NCBI GenBank assembly: GCA_021804525.1
Contig: JAJZHJ010000051.1
Span: forward strand, 1 to 7,914
DNA length: 7,914 nucleotides
DNA from: Bacteroidota bacterium
Lineage (GTDB): Bacteria > Bacteroidota > Bacteroidia > Bacteroidales > Paludibacteraceae
Reading direction: 5' to 3'
Positions 1 through 7,711 of this stretch are shown here, piece by piece; the stretch's first letter is position 1; each line of letters begins with the position of its first letter. A model generated the notes under the pieces. It worked only from the letters and a program-made list of their open reading frames with translations. It had not been told where the DNA came from and searched no databases. The position numbers and the translations under genes are program-made.

Positions 1-1
1 C

Positions 2-625
2 TCGGCACAATTGACGCACCATCTCGGGGCCGATGCACGGCGAATCCTTGAATTACGGGAAAAGGTAAAAAAAGCCATGGAGAAAGGATATCCGTATAAC
101 ATCACATTGAACGATATGATAGGGGTTTCCGTGGTTAAAGCGTTGAAAAAATTTCCTCAAGTCAATTCTCATTGCTTAGGCGATAGCATGAAATATTTCA
201 ATAAGGTACACTTGGCTTTGGCTATCGATACTGACCGCGGACTCATGGTACCGGTTGTAAAAAATGCAGATGATCTTTCCATTCAAGGACTTTCCAATCA
301 ATTCAAAGAAATAGCAAATGCTTGCAAAAAAGGAAGTATTGATCCTGATTTACTATCATCCGAAGCAGCAACTTTTACTATTTCTAATCTTGGAAATTAT
401 GGGGTAGAAATATTTACACCCGTGATCAACCTTCCTCAAACTGCCATTTTAGGCGTAAATACCATCGTTCCAAGACCCAAAGATCTTGGCAACGGAAGCT
501 ATGGTTTTGTACCTTTTGTCGGATTAAGTCTGACATACGACCATCGGGCATTGGACGGTGGCGAAGCAACGCGTTTTCTAAAACAAATTGCCATTGAAAT
601 CGAAAACCTCGAATTTGAACTCTAA
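2..625 (+). CDS. 2-oxoacid dehydrogenase E2 (dihydrolipoamide acyltransferase), C-terminal catalytic domain, 5'-partial
   Basis: This is the acyl-transferring core of a 2-oxoacid dehydrogenase complex. It moves an acyl group from the lipoyl arm to CoA and forms the cytoplasmic scaffold that binds E1 and E3. The frame is open from base 2 and begins inside the catalytic domain (SAQLTHH, the usual TAQLT-type strand), so the lipoyl and E1/E3-binding domains must lie upstream of the window. A TTG at base 11 is internal and should not be taken as the start. Family signatures seen are DTDRGLMVPVV, the TFTISNLGNYG stretch, the PQTAILGV stretch, and near the C-terminus the catalytic DHRALDGGEA motif (DHRxxDG; His codon 542-544, Asp codon 554-556). 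The stop is 11 bases before the E3 start, consistent with an operon. Whether the complex acts on pyruvate, branched-chain 2-oxoacids or acetoin cannot be decided from this fragment. Confidence 0.93.
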   Translation, partial: SAQLTHHLGADARRILELREKVKKAMEKGYPYNITLNDMIGVSVVKALKKFPQVNSHCLGDSMKYFNKVHLALAIDTDRGLMVPVVKNADDLSIQGLSNQFKEIANACKKGSIDPDLLSSEAATFTISNLGNYGVEIFTPVINLPQTAILGVNTIVPRPKDLGNGSYGFVPFVGLSLTYDHRALDGGEATRFLKQIAIEIENLEFEL

Positions 626-636
626 ACGAAAAAACT

Positions 637-1992
637 ATGATTGATTTAGCTATAATAGGCGGTGGCCCTGCAGGATATGTAGCTGCCGAGAGAGCCGGAG
701 CAAAAGGACTTAAGGTAATACTTTTTGAAAAGAAAATGTTAGGCGGAGTATGTCTGAATGAAGGCTGCATTCCCACAAAAACGTTACTATACAGTGCCAA
801 AACGTATGACAATGCACTTCATGGCAACAACTATGGCATTGAAGCAACAAACGTGACGTTCAATTTTGAAAAGATCATGGCACGCAAAAACAAAGTTGTT
901 CGTAAATTAGTGTCGGGGGTTGCAGCCAAAATGAAAACACATCATGTGGAAGTCGTTAACGGTGAAGCCACCATACAGGGACGAACAAACGAAGGAATCA
1001 AAATCAGTTGTGGCGGTGAAGAATATGTCACCAACAATTTGTTGATTTGTACCGGATCGGAAGCTTTTATCCCTCCTATCCCCGGTCTAAAAGAATCCGG
1101 TGAAGTCATTGTGACCAATCGTGAAATTTTATCGCTCACCACACAACCAGAATCGCTGATTATTGTAGGCGGGGGCGTGATTGGTATGGAATTCGCAAGT
1201 TTTTTCAACAGTTTTGGCACGAAAGTTACTGTTATTGAGATGTTGGATGAGATTCTGGGTGGCATGGATACCGAAATGAGCGCTATGCTTCGCCAAGAAT
1301 ATACTAAAAAGGGCATCACCTTTCATCTTTCCTCTAAAGTGACACAAATCAATGGTAATGAAGTCATCTTTGAAAAAAAGGGAAATGTTTTTTCTGAAAA
1401 AGGCAATAAAATTCTCATCAGTGTAGGCCGCCGCCCCGTAACGCAAGGCTTTGGACTTGAAACACTTGGTGTTGAACTTTTCAAAGGCGGCATTAAAGTG
1501 GATAACAAGATGCGTACTAATATTCCCAAGGTATTTGCCGCAGGCGACGTCACTGGTTTTTCATTGCTTGCCCATACTGCCAGCCGCGAAGGCGAAGTAG
1601 TGGTAAATAACCTTACCGGACAAAAAGATACCATGAGGTACAATGCCATACCGGGCGTTGTTTATACCAATCCTGAAATTGCAGGAGTAGGACTTACTGA
1701 AGAGATGGCTAAAGCAAAAAACATTCCCTACAGAATGGCTAAATTACCGATGGCGTATGCAGGACGTTTCGTAGCCGAAAATGAAGGCGGCAACGGACTT
1801 TGCAAAGTATTAATCGGTGAAGAATATGGTGAAATATTAGGTGTTCATCTGCTTGGAAATCCTTCGAGTGAAATGATTTATGGAGCATGTCTGGCTATAG
1901 AAGCTGAAATGACACTTCAAGAAATGAAAGAAGTGGTTTTCCCTCATCCTACTGTTTCAGAAATCTTCAAAGAAGTTATTTTTGAATTTTAA
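637..1992 (+). CDS. lpdA: Dihydrolipoyl dehydrogenase (E3 component)
   Basis: This FAD-dependent disulfide oxidoreductase re-oxidises the dihydrolipoyl arm of E2 and passes electrons to NAD+. The 451-residue protein is complete and slightly shorter than the usual 460-475. The N-terminal FAD-binding GxGxxG is at residues 8-13 (GGGPAG). The redox-active disulfide is C39/C44 in GGVCLNEGCIPTK. A second Rossmann motif for NAD is at 178-183 (GGGVIG), with an acidic residue (E201) at the end of the next strand, which fits NAD rather than NADP. The second FAD contact AAGDV is at 301-305. The C-terminal dimerisation domain ends with the active-site HPTVSE (H437, E442). All catalytic residues are intact. 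It lies between E2 and the fused E1, so it very probably serves this complex. The leader is A-rich with no Shine-Dalgarno. Related flavoprotein reductases are excluded by the CLNEGC plus HPTVSE combination. Confidence 0.97.
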   Translation: MIDLAIIGGGPAGYVAAERAGAKGLKVILFEKKMLGGVCLNEGCIPTKTLLYSAKTYDNALHGNNYGIEATNVTFNFEKIMARKNKVVRKLVSGVAAKMKTHHVEVVNGEATIQGRTNEGIKISCGGEEYVTNNLLICTGSEAFIPPIPGLKESGEVIVTNREILSLTTQPESLIIVGGGVIGMEFASFFNSFGTKVTVIEMLDEILGGMDTEMSAMLRQEYTKKGITFHLSSKVTQINGNEVIFEKKGNVFSEKGNKILISVGRRPVTQGFGLETLGVELFKGGIKVDNKMRTNIPKVFAAGDVTGFSLLAHTASREGEVVVNNLTGQKDTMRYNAIPGVVYTNPEIAGVGLTEEMAKAKNIPYRMAKLPMAYAGRFVAENEGGNGLCKVLIGEEYGEILGVHLLGNPSSEMIYGACLAIEAEMTLQEMKEVVFPHPTVSEIFKEVIFEF

Positions 1993-2028
1993 TATCAGAT
2001 TAAACAACAACTTAAAAAACGAGATATC

Positions 2029-4506
2029 ATGCCGAAAAGTCAATTTATCGATCCTGTAAAAATGCGTAAAGCAGGTGAAATCAACTTTCAACCGATACCA
2101 GTCAATCAATACAACAAAACGATTGAAGATGAACTAAAAAACAATCATTTCACTAAAGAAGACTTGGTGAACATTTATCACGATATGTCAGTTATTCGTG
2201 AGTTTGAAACCATGCTTAACTTGGTAAAAACCACCGGTTCGTACAATGGAATTGCATACGACAATCCAGGCCCGGCTCACTTGTCAGCCGGTCAGGAAGC
2301 TGCTGCTGTAGGAATGGCTTATACACTGACGATTGATGATTTTATCTTTGGATCGCACCGAAGTCATGGTGAAATTCTGGCAAAAGGGCTTCGTTCCATC
2401 CAACAGTTGGATGATGATTCGTTAACAAAAATCATGGAAGACTTTTTCGGTGGAACAGCCTATCATATTGTCAAAAATGAATTTAACGGATCAATCAAAG
2501 CATTGGCCAAACGATTTTTACTGTATGGTATCATGGCTGAAATCTTTGCTCGGGAAACCGGGTTTAACAAAGGTCTTGGCGGAAGTATGCACGCATTTTT
2601 TCTGCCTTTCGGTATCTACCCGAATAACGCCATTGTAGGTGGTAGCGCTGATATTGCTGTCGGTGCAGCGCTGTTCAAAAAAGTCAATCGTAAACCAGGT
2701 ATCGTGGTGGCCAATATTGGCGATGCTTCTATGGCATGTGGTCCTGTGTGGGAAGGTATGATGTTTGCCGCAATGGATCAGTTTAAGCAACTGTGGCAAG
2801 ATGATATGAAAGGCGGCTTGCCGGTGATTATCAACATCATGAACAATTATTATGGAATGGGTGGACAAACCATGGGCGAAACCATGGGATTTGGCATGGC
2901 GGCACGCATCGGCGCCGGCATCAACCCAGAACAAATGCATGCTGAACGAGTAGATGGATACAACCCGTTGGCAGTGATCGATGCATATCGCCGCAAACGT
3001 GATATTCTTGATAATCGAAAAGGCGGTCCTGTTTTGTTGGATGTGATGACCTATCGTTATAGTGGACATTCACCCTCTGATGCTTCATCCTACCGATCAA
3101 AAGAAGAAATGGAAGCATGGGCAGAACAAGACTGCATCCTTCAATTCGGTAAAAAACTGATGGAAGCCGGCGTTCTCCACCAAAACGATTTGGACAACCT
3201 TCAAATGGAGATAAAAGAGACGATTGTTGATGTATTCAAATTAGCCATCGACGAGACGATTTCTCCTCGCATGAATTTGAACAAAAATCCTGAACAAATC
3301 GGCGAGATGATCTTTTCCAATCAAACAGCAGACGCTATGTCAACTGCCAAGGCGGAAGTTAATCATCCGATGGAAGAAAATCCCCGTGTGAAACAGATCG
3401 CTACCAAGGAACGTTTTGTCACTGATAAAGAAGGTAAGCCGGTATCGAAAATGAAACAATACCAGCTTCGCGACGGTTTATTCGAAGCCATTGTTCACCG
3501 TTTTTACGAAGATTCAACCTTGATTGCCTACGGAGAAGAAAATCGTGATTGGGGTGGCGCTTTTGCCGTCTATCGCGGGCTTACTGAAGCACTTCCCTAT
3601 CATCGTCTTTTCAATTCACCAATCTCGGAAGCAGCCATTGTGGGAACAGCGATCGGCTATGCCATGTGCGGAGGACGTGTTATTCCTGAAATTATGTATT
3701 GCGATTTCTTAGGCCGTTCAGGCGATGAAGTATTTAATCAACTTCCTAAATGGCAGGCAATGAGCGGTAACATTCTTAAAATGCCAGTTGTGCTACGCGT
3801 TTCTGTCGGTTCAAAATATGGTGCTCAACATTCACAAGACTGGACATCGCTTGTGGCACACATTCCTGGCCTTAAAGTCGTATTCCCTGTTACACCTTAT
3901 GATGCGAAAGGATTGATGAATACCGCTTTGCATGGCACCGATCCTGTAGTTTTCTTTGAAAGTCAACGTATTTACGACATTGGTGAACAATTTCACGAAG
4001 GCGGTGTCCCTGAAGGATATTATGAAATCCCATTCGGAGAACCTGATATAAAACGAAAAGGTTCAGATATAACCATTTTAACCATAGGAGCCACCCTCTA
4101 TCGTGCACTCGACGCTGCTAAAATTTTGGAAGAGGAATATGGCATGAGTGCTGAAGTCATTGACGCTCGTTCATTAGTTCCATTTAACTATGAATTAGTA
4201 ATTGAATCGGTGAAGAAAACAGGAAGACTCGTTCTTTCCAGTGATGCTACAGCACGTGGATCATTTCTCAACGATTTGGCACACAACATAACCGAATTGG
4301 CTTTTGACTATTTAGATGCTCCACCGGTAGTTGTTGGATCCCGTAATTGGATTACACCTGCATACGAACTTGAAGATGCTTTCTTTCCACAAGCCAATTG
4401 GATAATCGATGCTATTCACGAAAAAATTGTTCCATTACCAAATCACGTCCCACTTCGTAATTTTACCGATGCCGAACAAATACGACGTGCAAAACATGGA
4501 ATTTAG
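2029..4506 (+). CDS. Fused 2-oxoacid dehydrogenase E1 alpha/beta subunit (thiamine-diphosphate dependent)
   Basis: This E1 component decarboxylates (or cleaves) a 2-oxo substrate using thiamine diphosphate and reductively acylates the E2 lipoyl arm. Residues about 45-430 are the alpha part: SAGQEAAAVG (86-95), the HRSHGEILAKG stretch (110-120), MAEIFARETG running into GGSMH (184-188), the cofactor motif starting GDAS (231-234) and ending NN (272-273), and the YRYSGHSPSD loop (342-351). A charged linker of about 50 residues leads to the beta part (about 477-825), with GEENRDWGGAF (502-512; E503 is the expected cofactor-activating Glu), SPISEAAIVG (530-539) and the DARSLVPF stretch (712-719). 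Subunits are separate genes in many bacteria; fusion is known in Bacteroidota. Oddities are an insertion of roughly 45 residues (about 121-168) compared with AcoA/PdhA-type alpha subunits, a second shorter insertion near 250-262, and GDA in place of GDG. The alpha part most resembles acetoin/pyruvate-type E1 from memory; the substrate is unproven. Confidence 0.93.
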   Translation: MPKSQFIDPVKMRKAGEINFQPIPVNQYNKTIEDELKNNHFTKEDLVNIYHDMSVIREFETMLNLVKTTGSYNGIAYDNPGPAHLSAGQEAAAVGMAYTLTIDDFIFGSHRSHGEILAKGLRSIQQLDDDSLTKIMEDFFGGTAYHIVKNEFNGSIKALAKRFLLYGIMAEIFARETGFNKGLGGSMHAFFLPFGIYPNNAIVGGSADIAVGAALFKKVNRKPGIVVANIGDASMACGPVWEGMMFAAMDQFKQLWQDDMKGGLPVIINIMNNYYGMGGQTMGETMGFGMAARIGAGINPEQMHAERVDGYNPLAVIDAYRRKRDILDNRKGGPVLLDVMTYRYSGHSPSDASSYRSKEEMEAWAEQDCILQFGKKLMEAGVLHQNDLDNLQMEIKETIVDVFKLAIDETISPRMNLNKNPEQIGEMIFSNQTADAMSTAKAEVNHPMEENPRVKQIATKERFVTDKEGKPVSKMKQYQLRDGLFEAIVHRFYEDSTLIAYGEENRDWGGAFAVYRGLTEALPYHRLFNSPISEAAIVGTAIGYAMCGGRVIPEIMYCDFLGRSGDEVFNQLPKWQAMSGNILKMPVVLRVSVGSKYGAQHSQDWTSLVAHIPGLKVVFPVTPYDAKGLMNTALHGTDPVVFFESQRIYDIGEQFHEGGVPEGYYEIPFGEPDIKRKGSDITILTIGATLYRALDAAKILEEEYGMSAEVIDARSLVPFNYELVIESVKKTGRLVLSSDATARGSFLNDLAHNITELAFDYLDAPPVVVGSRNWITPAYELEDAFFPQANWIIDAIHEKIVPLPNHVPLRNFTDAEQIRRAKHGI

Positions 4507-4510
4507 TCAG

Positions 4511-5704
4511 ATGAGAAAAACTGTCAATCAAATGGATATTATGAAGGTGAATGCTCATCTTCACACCCCCTACTCTTTCAGTGCCTTTTCTTCCATTGCA
4601 CAAGCTCTTGACTTGGCCGAAAAAGAAGATGTTAAAATACTGGGTATAAACGATTTCTATACTACTAATGGCTACGACGAATGGGATAAGGAATGTGCAA
4701 AAAGACAGCTTGTCCCTCTCTTTAACATTGAGTTTATCAGTTTGCAACAAGACGATCAGGAAGACGGCATCCGTGTGAATGATCCGCAGAATCCAGGACG
4801 AACTTATTTAAGCGGCAAAGGATTAAGGCATCCGATACAATTAGAACAACCTTACCTGTCTCAATTGGAAACAGTGTGCGAAGAATCGAACCGGCATGTG
4901 GCAAGGATGTCTGAAAAACTTAACCAATTACTGTCTAAAATTGAAGCCGGCTTTACGTTAGACTACTCGGAAATTACACAATCGCTTACAAAAGGAATTG
5001 TTCGCGAACGTCATCTTGCAAAAGCCCTTCGGATGCAAGTGTATGAACATTTTCAGACTGAGAAAGCCATAAATGATTTTCTGACCAGATTATTTAGCGG
5101 AAAAGCCGTTCGATCAATCATAACGGATCATGCTGCAATTGAAAACGAAATCAGAGCAAACTTATTGAAAGCCGGAGGAGCAGCCTTTGTAGCGGAAGAT
5201 CCTAAAGCATTTTTGCCCATGGAAACGGTACGCCAAATCATTTTGCATTCAGGTGGATTACCCACTTACCCATTCTTAGCTGATGATGCGAAAGGCGGCT
5301 TCACTGACTTTGAAAAGGATAAAGAGAAAGCGGCTGATATCTTAAAACAGCGTGGCATTTTTTCAGTAGAATTTATCACCACACGCAACAGCATGGAAGT
5401 ACTGGAGGAGTATGCCGGCTATTTTCACGAACAAGGATTTATAGTCACCTTTGGAAGCGAACATAACACACCCGCTATGGAACCGATTACGTTGTCTACA
5501 CGAAATAACACACCATTATCGGATCGATTGATGGAAATAAATTATCTGGGAGCATGCGTGATCGTTGCCCATCAACAATTGGAAAAACAAGTATTGCAAG
5601 GTTACGTGGACAAAAACGGAGTAGCAGATATTTTGCACCGCGATGAATACATCCATTTAGGCAACAAGATCATCAAATCAATACTTAAAAATCATTCCAG
5701 CTAA
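4511..5704 (+). CDS. PHP-superfamily protein, TrpH/YciV-like layout with altered metal-ligand positions
   Basis: PHP proteins are usually metal-dependent phosphoesterases; the substrate here is unknown. Numbering from the ATG at 4511 (397 residues), the opening motif is NAHLHTPYS (H16, H18). LGINDFYTT (44-52) takes the place of the usual TDHDT. FNIEF (71-75) keeps the conserved Glu (E74). A helical stretch around 160-200 (GIVRERHLAKAL) matches the GRPHIARAL insertion of the TrpH/YciV branch. GGLPTYP (248-254) sits where AHP is expected, VEF (286-288) corresponds to the IEV strand, and FGSEHNTP (314-321) replaces GSDxH. Several histidine or aspartate ligands are thus substituted, so the activity may be changed or lost. 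The start is uncertain: in-frame ATGs occur at 4496 (overlapping the E1 stop by 11 bases), 4511, 4532 and 4541. The last lies just before the conserved motif, and no Shine-Dalgarno decides between them. Closeness to E1 implies co-transcription. Confidence 0.8.
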   Translation: MRKTVNQMDIMKVNAHLHTPYSFSAFSSIAQALDLAEKEDVKILGINDFYTTNGYDEWDKECAKRQLVPLFNIEFISLQQDDQEDGIRVNDPQNPGRTYLSGKGLRHPIQLEQPYLSQLETVCEESNRHVARMSEKLNQLLSKIEAGFTLDYSEITQSLTKGIVRERHLAKALRMQVYEHFQTEKAINDFLTRLFSGKAVRSIITDHAAIENEIRANLLKAGGAAFVAEDPKAFLPMETVRQIILHSGGLPTYPFLADDAKGGFTDFEKDKEKAADILKQRGIFSVEFITTRNSMEVLEEYAGYFHEQGFIVTFGSEHNTPAMEPITLSTRNNTPLSDRLMEINYLGACVIVAHQQLEKQVLQGYVDKNGVADILHRDEYIHLGNKIIKSILKNHSS

Positions 5705-5731
5705 AAAATCAACGCCACAAACTACATAGTT

Positions 5732-7687
5732 ATGATCGAAGAACTCATTGAAATATCTCATTATTACGGAAAAGACAGTCGGTATGTCATTGGTGGAGGT
5801 GGAAACACTTCCTTTAAGACTGCCGATAAACTGTGGGTAAAAGCCAGCGGATTTTCTCTTGCAACCATCACCGAAGAAGGATTTGCTGTGCTTGATCGCG
5901 GAAAATTGAATATCATTTCACAAAAGAATTATGCACAAGACAGCACGGAACGGGAAGAAGCAGTAAAAAATGATCTTGCAGCGGCTTGTATCACAAAAGA
6001 TAAACGACCATCAGTTGAGACATCCATGCACAATGCCATTGACTGTCGTTTTGTAGTGCATCTGCATCCGACAGTCGTCAACGGGGTACTTTGTGGTCAG
6101 GATGCTGAAAAAATCATTTATCAACTGTTTGGAAACAAAGCTATTTACATTCCTTACATTGATCCGGGTTATCTTCTGTTCAAAGAGGTAGAACAACGCA
6201 TTCAATCGTATAAAGTAACTGACGGGAAAGAACCTCAATTGATTTTTCTTCAGAATCATGGTATCTTTGTTGGTGCAGAGACGATTGAAGAGATTAAAAC
6301 AATTTATGACGATGTTTTCAATCGCATCGAGCAAGCCGTGAAACAACCTCTTCCGGAAGGAGAAGAATCCGTTTCCATGAACATCGTCAACCTCGTGCCG
6401 GCAATACGAATGATGCTTTCCGGTACAGGATTGAAAACCGTTAAAGTGAGAAACAATGCACTCACATCCTATTTTAGTGACTCTGCGACAACGTTCAACC
6501 AAATTACCAAACCCTTTACACCCGATATCATTGTCTATTGCAAATCAAATTATCTTTACTTAGAAACATCGGAATCTGCCGATGAAACATTACAAAAAGC
6601 TCAAGACAAAATCAACGAGTTCAAATCAAGATTTGGTTATCTACCCAAAGTCATTTTAATAAAAGGAGTTGGGTTATTAGCAGTTGGCAATCACGCAAAA
6701 GAATGTGACACCATTCTCGACGTGTACGAAGATATGATGAAAATTGCCTGGTTATCAAATTCGTTTGGAGGCTCTCATCCGATGAGTGAGGTACAAATCG
6801 ATTTTATTGATCATTGGGAGGTAGAAAATTATCGTCGCAAAGTGAATGCAGGGAAATCATCAGGCCGCGTTGAAAACAAAGTGATCATCATTACCGGAGC
6901 GGCACAAGGATTTGGCGAAGGCATAGCACGCGGATTGCTGAATGAAGGTGCTAACATTGTTGTTGCCGACCTGAATGAAACGGTTGGAGAACGTACTGCC
7001 AATGCGCTTAATACCTTAGCAACAACAAATCAGGCACTTTTCGTAAAAACGGATGTTTCGGACATAAAAAGTCTTGACAGTTTAATGTATCGCACCATCT
7101 GTCAATTTGGTGGTGTCGATGTATTTATCAGCAATGCAGGCGTTTTGCGCGCAGGCGGCCTCGAAGAAATGACGCCCGAAACCTTTGAGTTTGTCACCAA
7201 AATCAACTACAATGCCTATTTCTATTGCACCAAAGTTGTTTCTCGCATCATGAAATTACAAAATCACTATCAACCAAATAACTACTGCGATATCATACAG
7301 ATTAATTCAAAATCAGGCTTGCGTGGCAGCAAAGCCAATTTTGCTTATGCCGGTGGCAAATTTGGCGGTATTGGCCTCACCCAATCCTTTGCATTGGAAC
7401 TGGCTCCGTTCCGCATCAAAGTAAACGCGATATGTCCAGGAAATTACTATGAAGGCCCGCTTTGGAGTGACCCTGACAATGGGCTTTTTGTTCAATATCT
7501 GAAAGCGGGAAAAGTGCCAGGTGCGAAAACCATTGAAGAGGTAAAGAATTTTTATTTGGCACAAGTACCGATGAAAAAAGGGTGCTCACCCGATGATGTA
7601 ACAAAAGGAGTTATGTATCTGATCGACCAAACATGCGAAACCGGACAAGCCTTACCCATCACAGGCGGACAAGTAATGCTATCTTAG
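5732..7687 (+). CDS. Bifunctional class II aldolase / short-chain dehydrogenase (RhaD-SDR or RhaEW-like architecture)
   Basis: This 651-residue cytoplasmic enzyme probably splits a phosphorylated ketose and oxidises or reduces an aldehyde or alcohol in the same chain. The N-terminal class II aldolase/adducin domain (about 1-205) has GGGNTSFKT (22-30), WVKASG (35-40), a Glu at E96 aligned with the catalytic acid of FucA/RhaD aldolases, and the zinc ligands HLH (H110, H112) and QNHG (H176). A middle region (about 260-370), typical of this bifunctional family, ends near the DHWEVENYRRK stretch (360-370). The SDR domain (about 380-651) has TGAAQGFG (388-395), D413 after the second strand suggesting NAD use, NAG (468-470), N492, S526, and the YAGGK catalytic pair Y539/K543. 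Both active sites look intact. Known relatives act on rhamnulose-1-phosphate and lactaldehyde, but no rhamnose genes are visible, so that substrate is not assigned. It follows the PHP gene by 27 bases and is likely in the same operon. Confidence 0.9.
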   Translation: MIEELIEISHYYGKDSRYVIGGGGNTSFKTADKLWVKASGFSLATITEEGFAVLDRGKLNIISQKNYAQDSTEREEAVKNDLAAACITKDKRPSVETSMHNAIDCRFVVHLHPTVVNGVLCGQDAEKIIYQLFGNKAIYIPYIDPGYLLFKEVEQRIQSYKVTDGKEPQLIFLQNHGIFVGAETIEEIKTIYDDVFNRIEQAVKQPLPEGEESVSMNIVNLVPAIRMMLSGTGLKTVKVRNNALTSYFSDSATTFNQITKPFTPDIIVYCKSNYLYLETSESADETLQKAQDKINEFKSRFGYLPKVILIKGVGLLAVGNHAKECDTILDVYEDMMKIAWLSNSFGGSHPMSEVQIDFIDHWEVENYRRKVNAGKSSGRVENKVIIITGAAQGFGEGIARGLLNEGANIVVADLNETVGERTANALNTLATTNQALFVKTDVSDIKSLDSLMYRTICQFGGVDVFISNAGVLRAGGLEEMTPETFEFVTKINYNAYFYCTKVVSRIMKLQNHYQPNNYCDIIQINSKSGLRGSKANFAYAGGKFGGIGLTQSFALELAPFRIKVNAICPGNYYEGPLWSDPDNGLFVQYLKAGKVPGAKTIEEVKNFYLAQVPMKKGCSPDDVTKGVMYLIDQTCETGQALPITGGQVMLS

Positions 7688-7707
7688 AGTCAAGAACCAA
7701 GACATTA
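7687..7707. repeat. Three degenerate heptamers (GA-initial) between genes
   Basis: The bases GAGTCAA, GAACCAA and GACATTA lie head to tail, covering the last base of the aldolase/SDR stop codon and most of the gap before the next gene. The first two differ at two of seven positions; the third is more diverged. From general familiarity, short runs of GAGTCAA/GAACCAA-type heptamers are common between Bacteroidota genes and often sit near four-helix-bundle genes; this is recollection, not a search. With only three imperfect copies, chance cannot be excluded. Confidence 0.4.
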
Positions 7708-7711
7708 AATT

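Noticed and set aside
11..13. TTG as the start of the first gene
   Set aside because: The frame remains open to base 2 and already carries E2 family residues before this codon, so the gene is simply cut by the window edge.
426..812. Antisense open frame spanning the E2/E3 junction
   Set aside because: It covers the DHRxxDG and CLNEGC coding regions of two clear genes; the product is low in recognisable features.
2518..3069. Long antisense open frame of 183 codons opposite E1
   Set aside because: It lies wholly inside the well-supported E1 alpha reading frame, is rich in His/Ile/Thr as expected for a complement frame, and shows no recognisable domain.
4409..4495. An N-terminal extension of the PHP protein from base 4409
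   Set aside because: It would overlap E1 by almost 100 bases and adds about 29 residues with no family similarity; later ATG codons sit closer to the conserved HLH motif.
6011..6502. Antisense open frame of 163 codons opposite the aldolase domain
   Set aside because: It overlaps conserved zinc-ligand codons of the aldolase on the other strand, and its translation resembles no known family.
7688..7711. Terminator or promoter between the aldolase/SDR gene and the four-helix-bundle gene
   Set aside because: The 24-base gap has no inverted repeat followed by T residues and no TTTG-spacer-TAnnTTTG pattern of the Bacteroidota type; a promoter inside the upstream coding region cannot be excluded.
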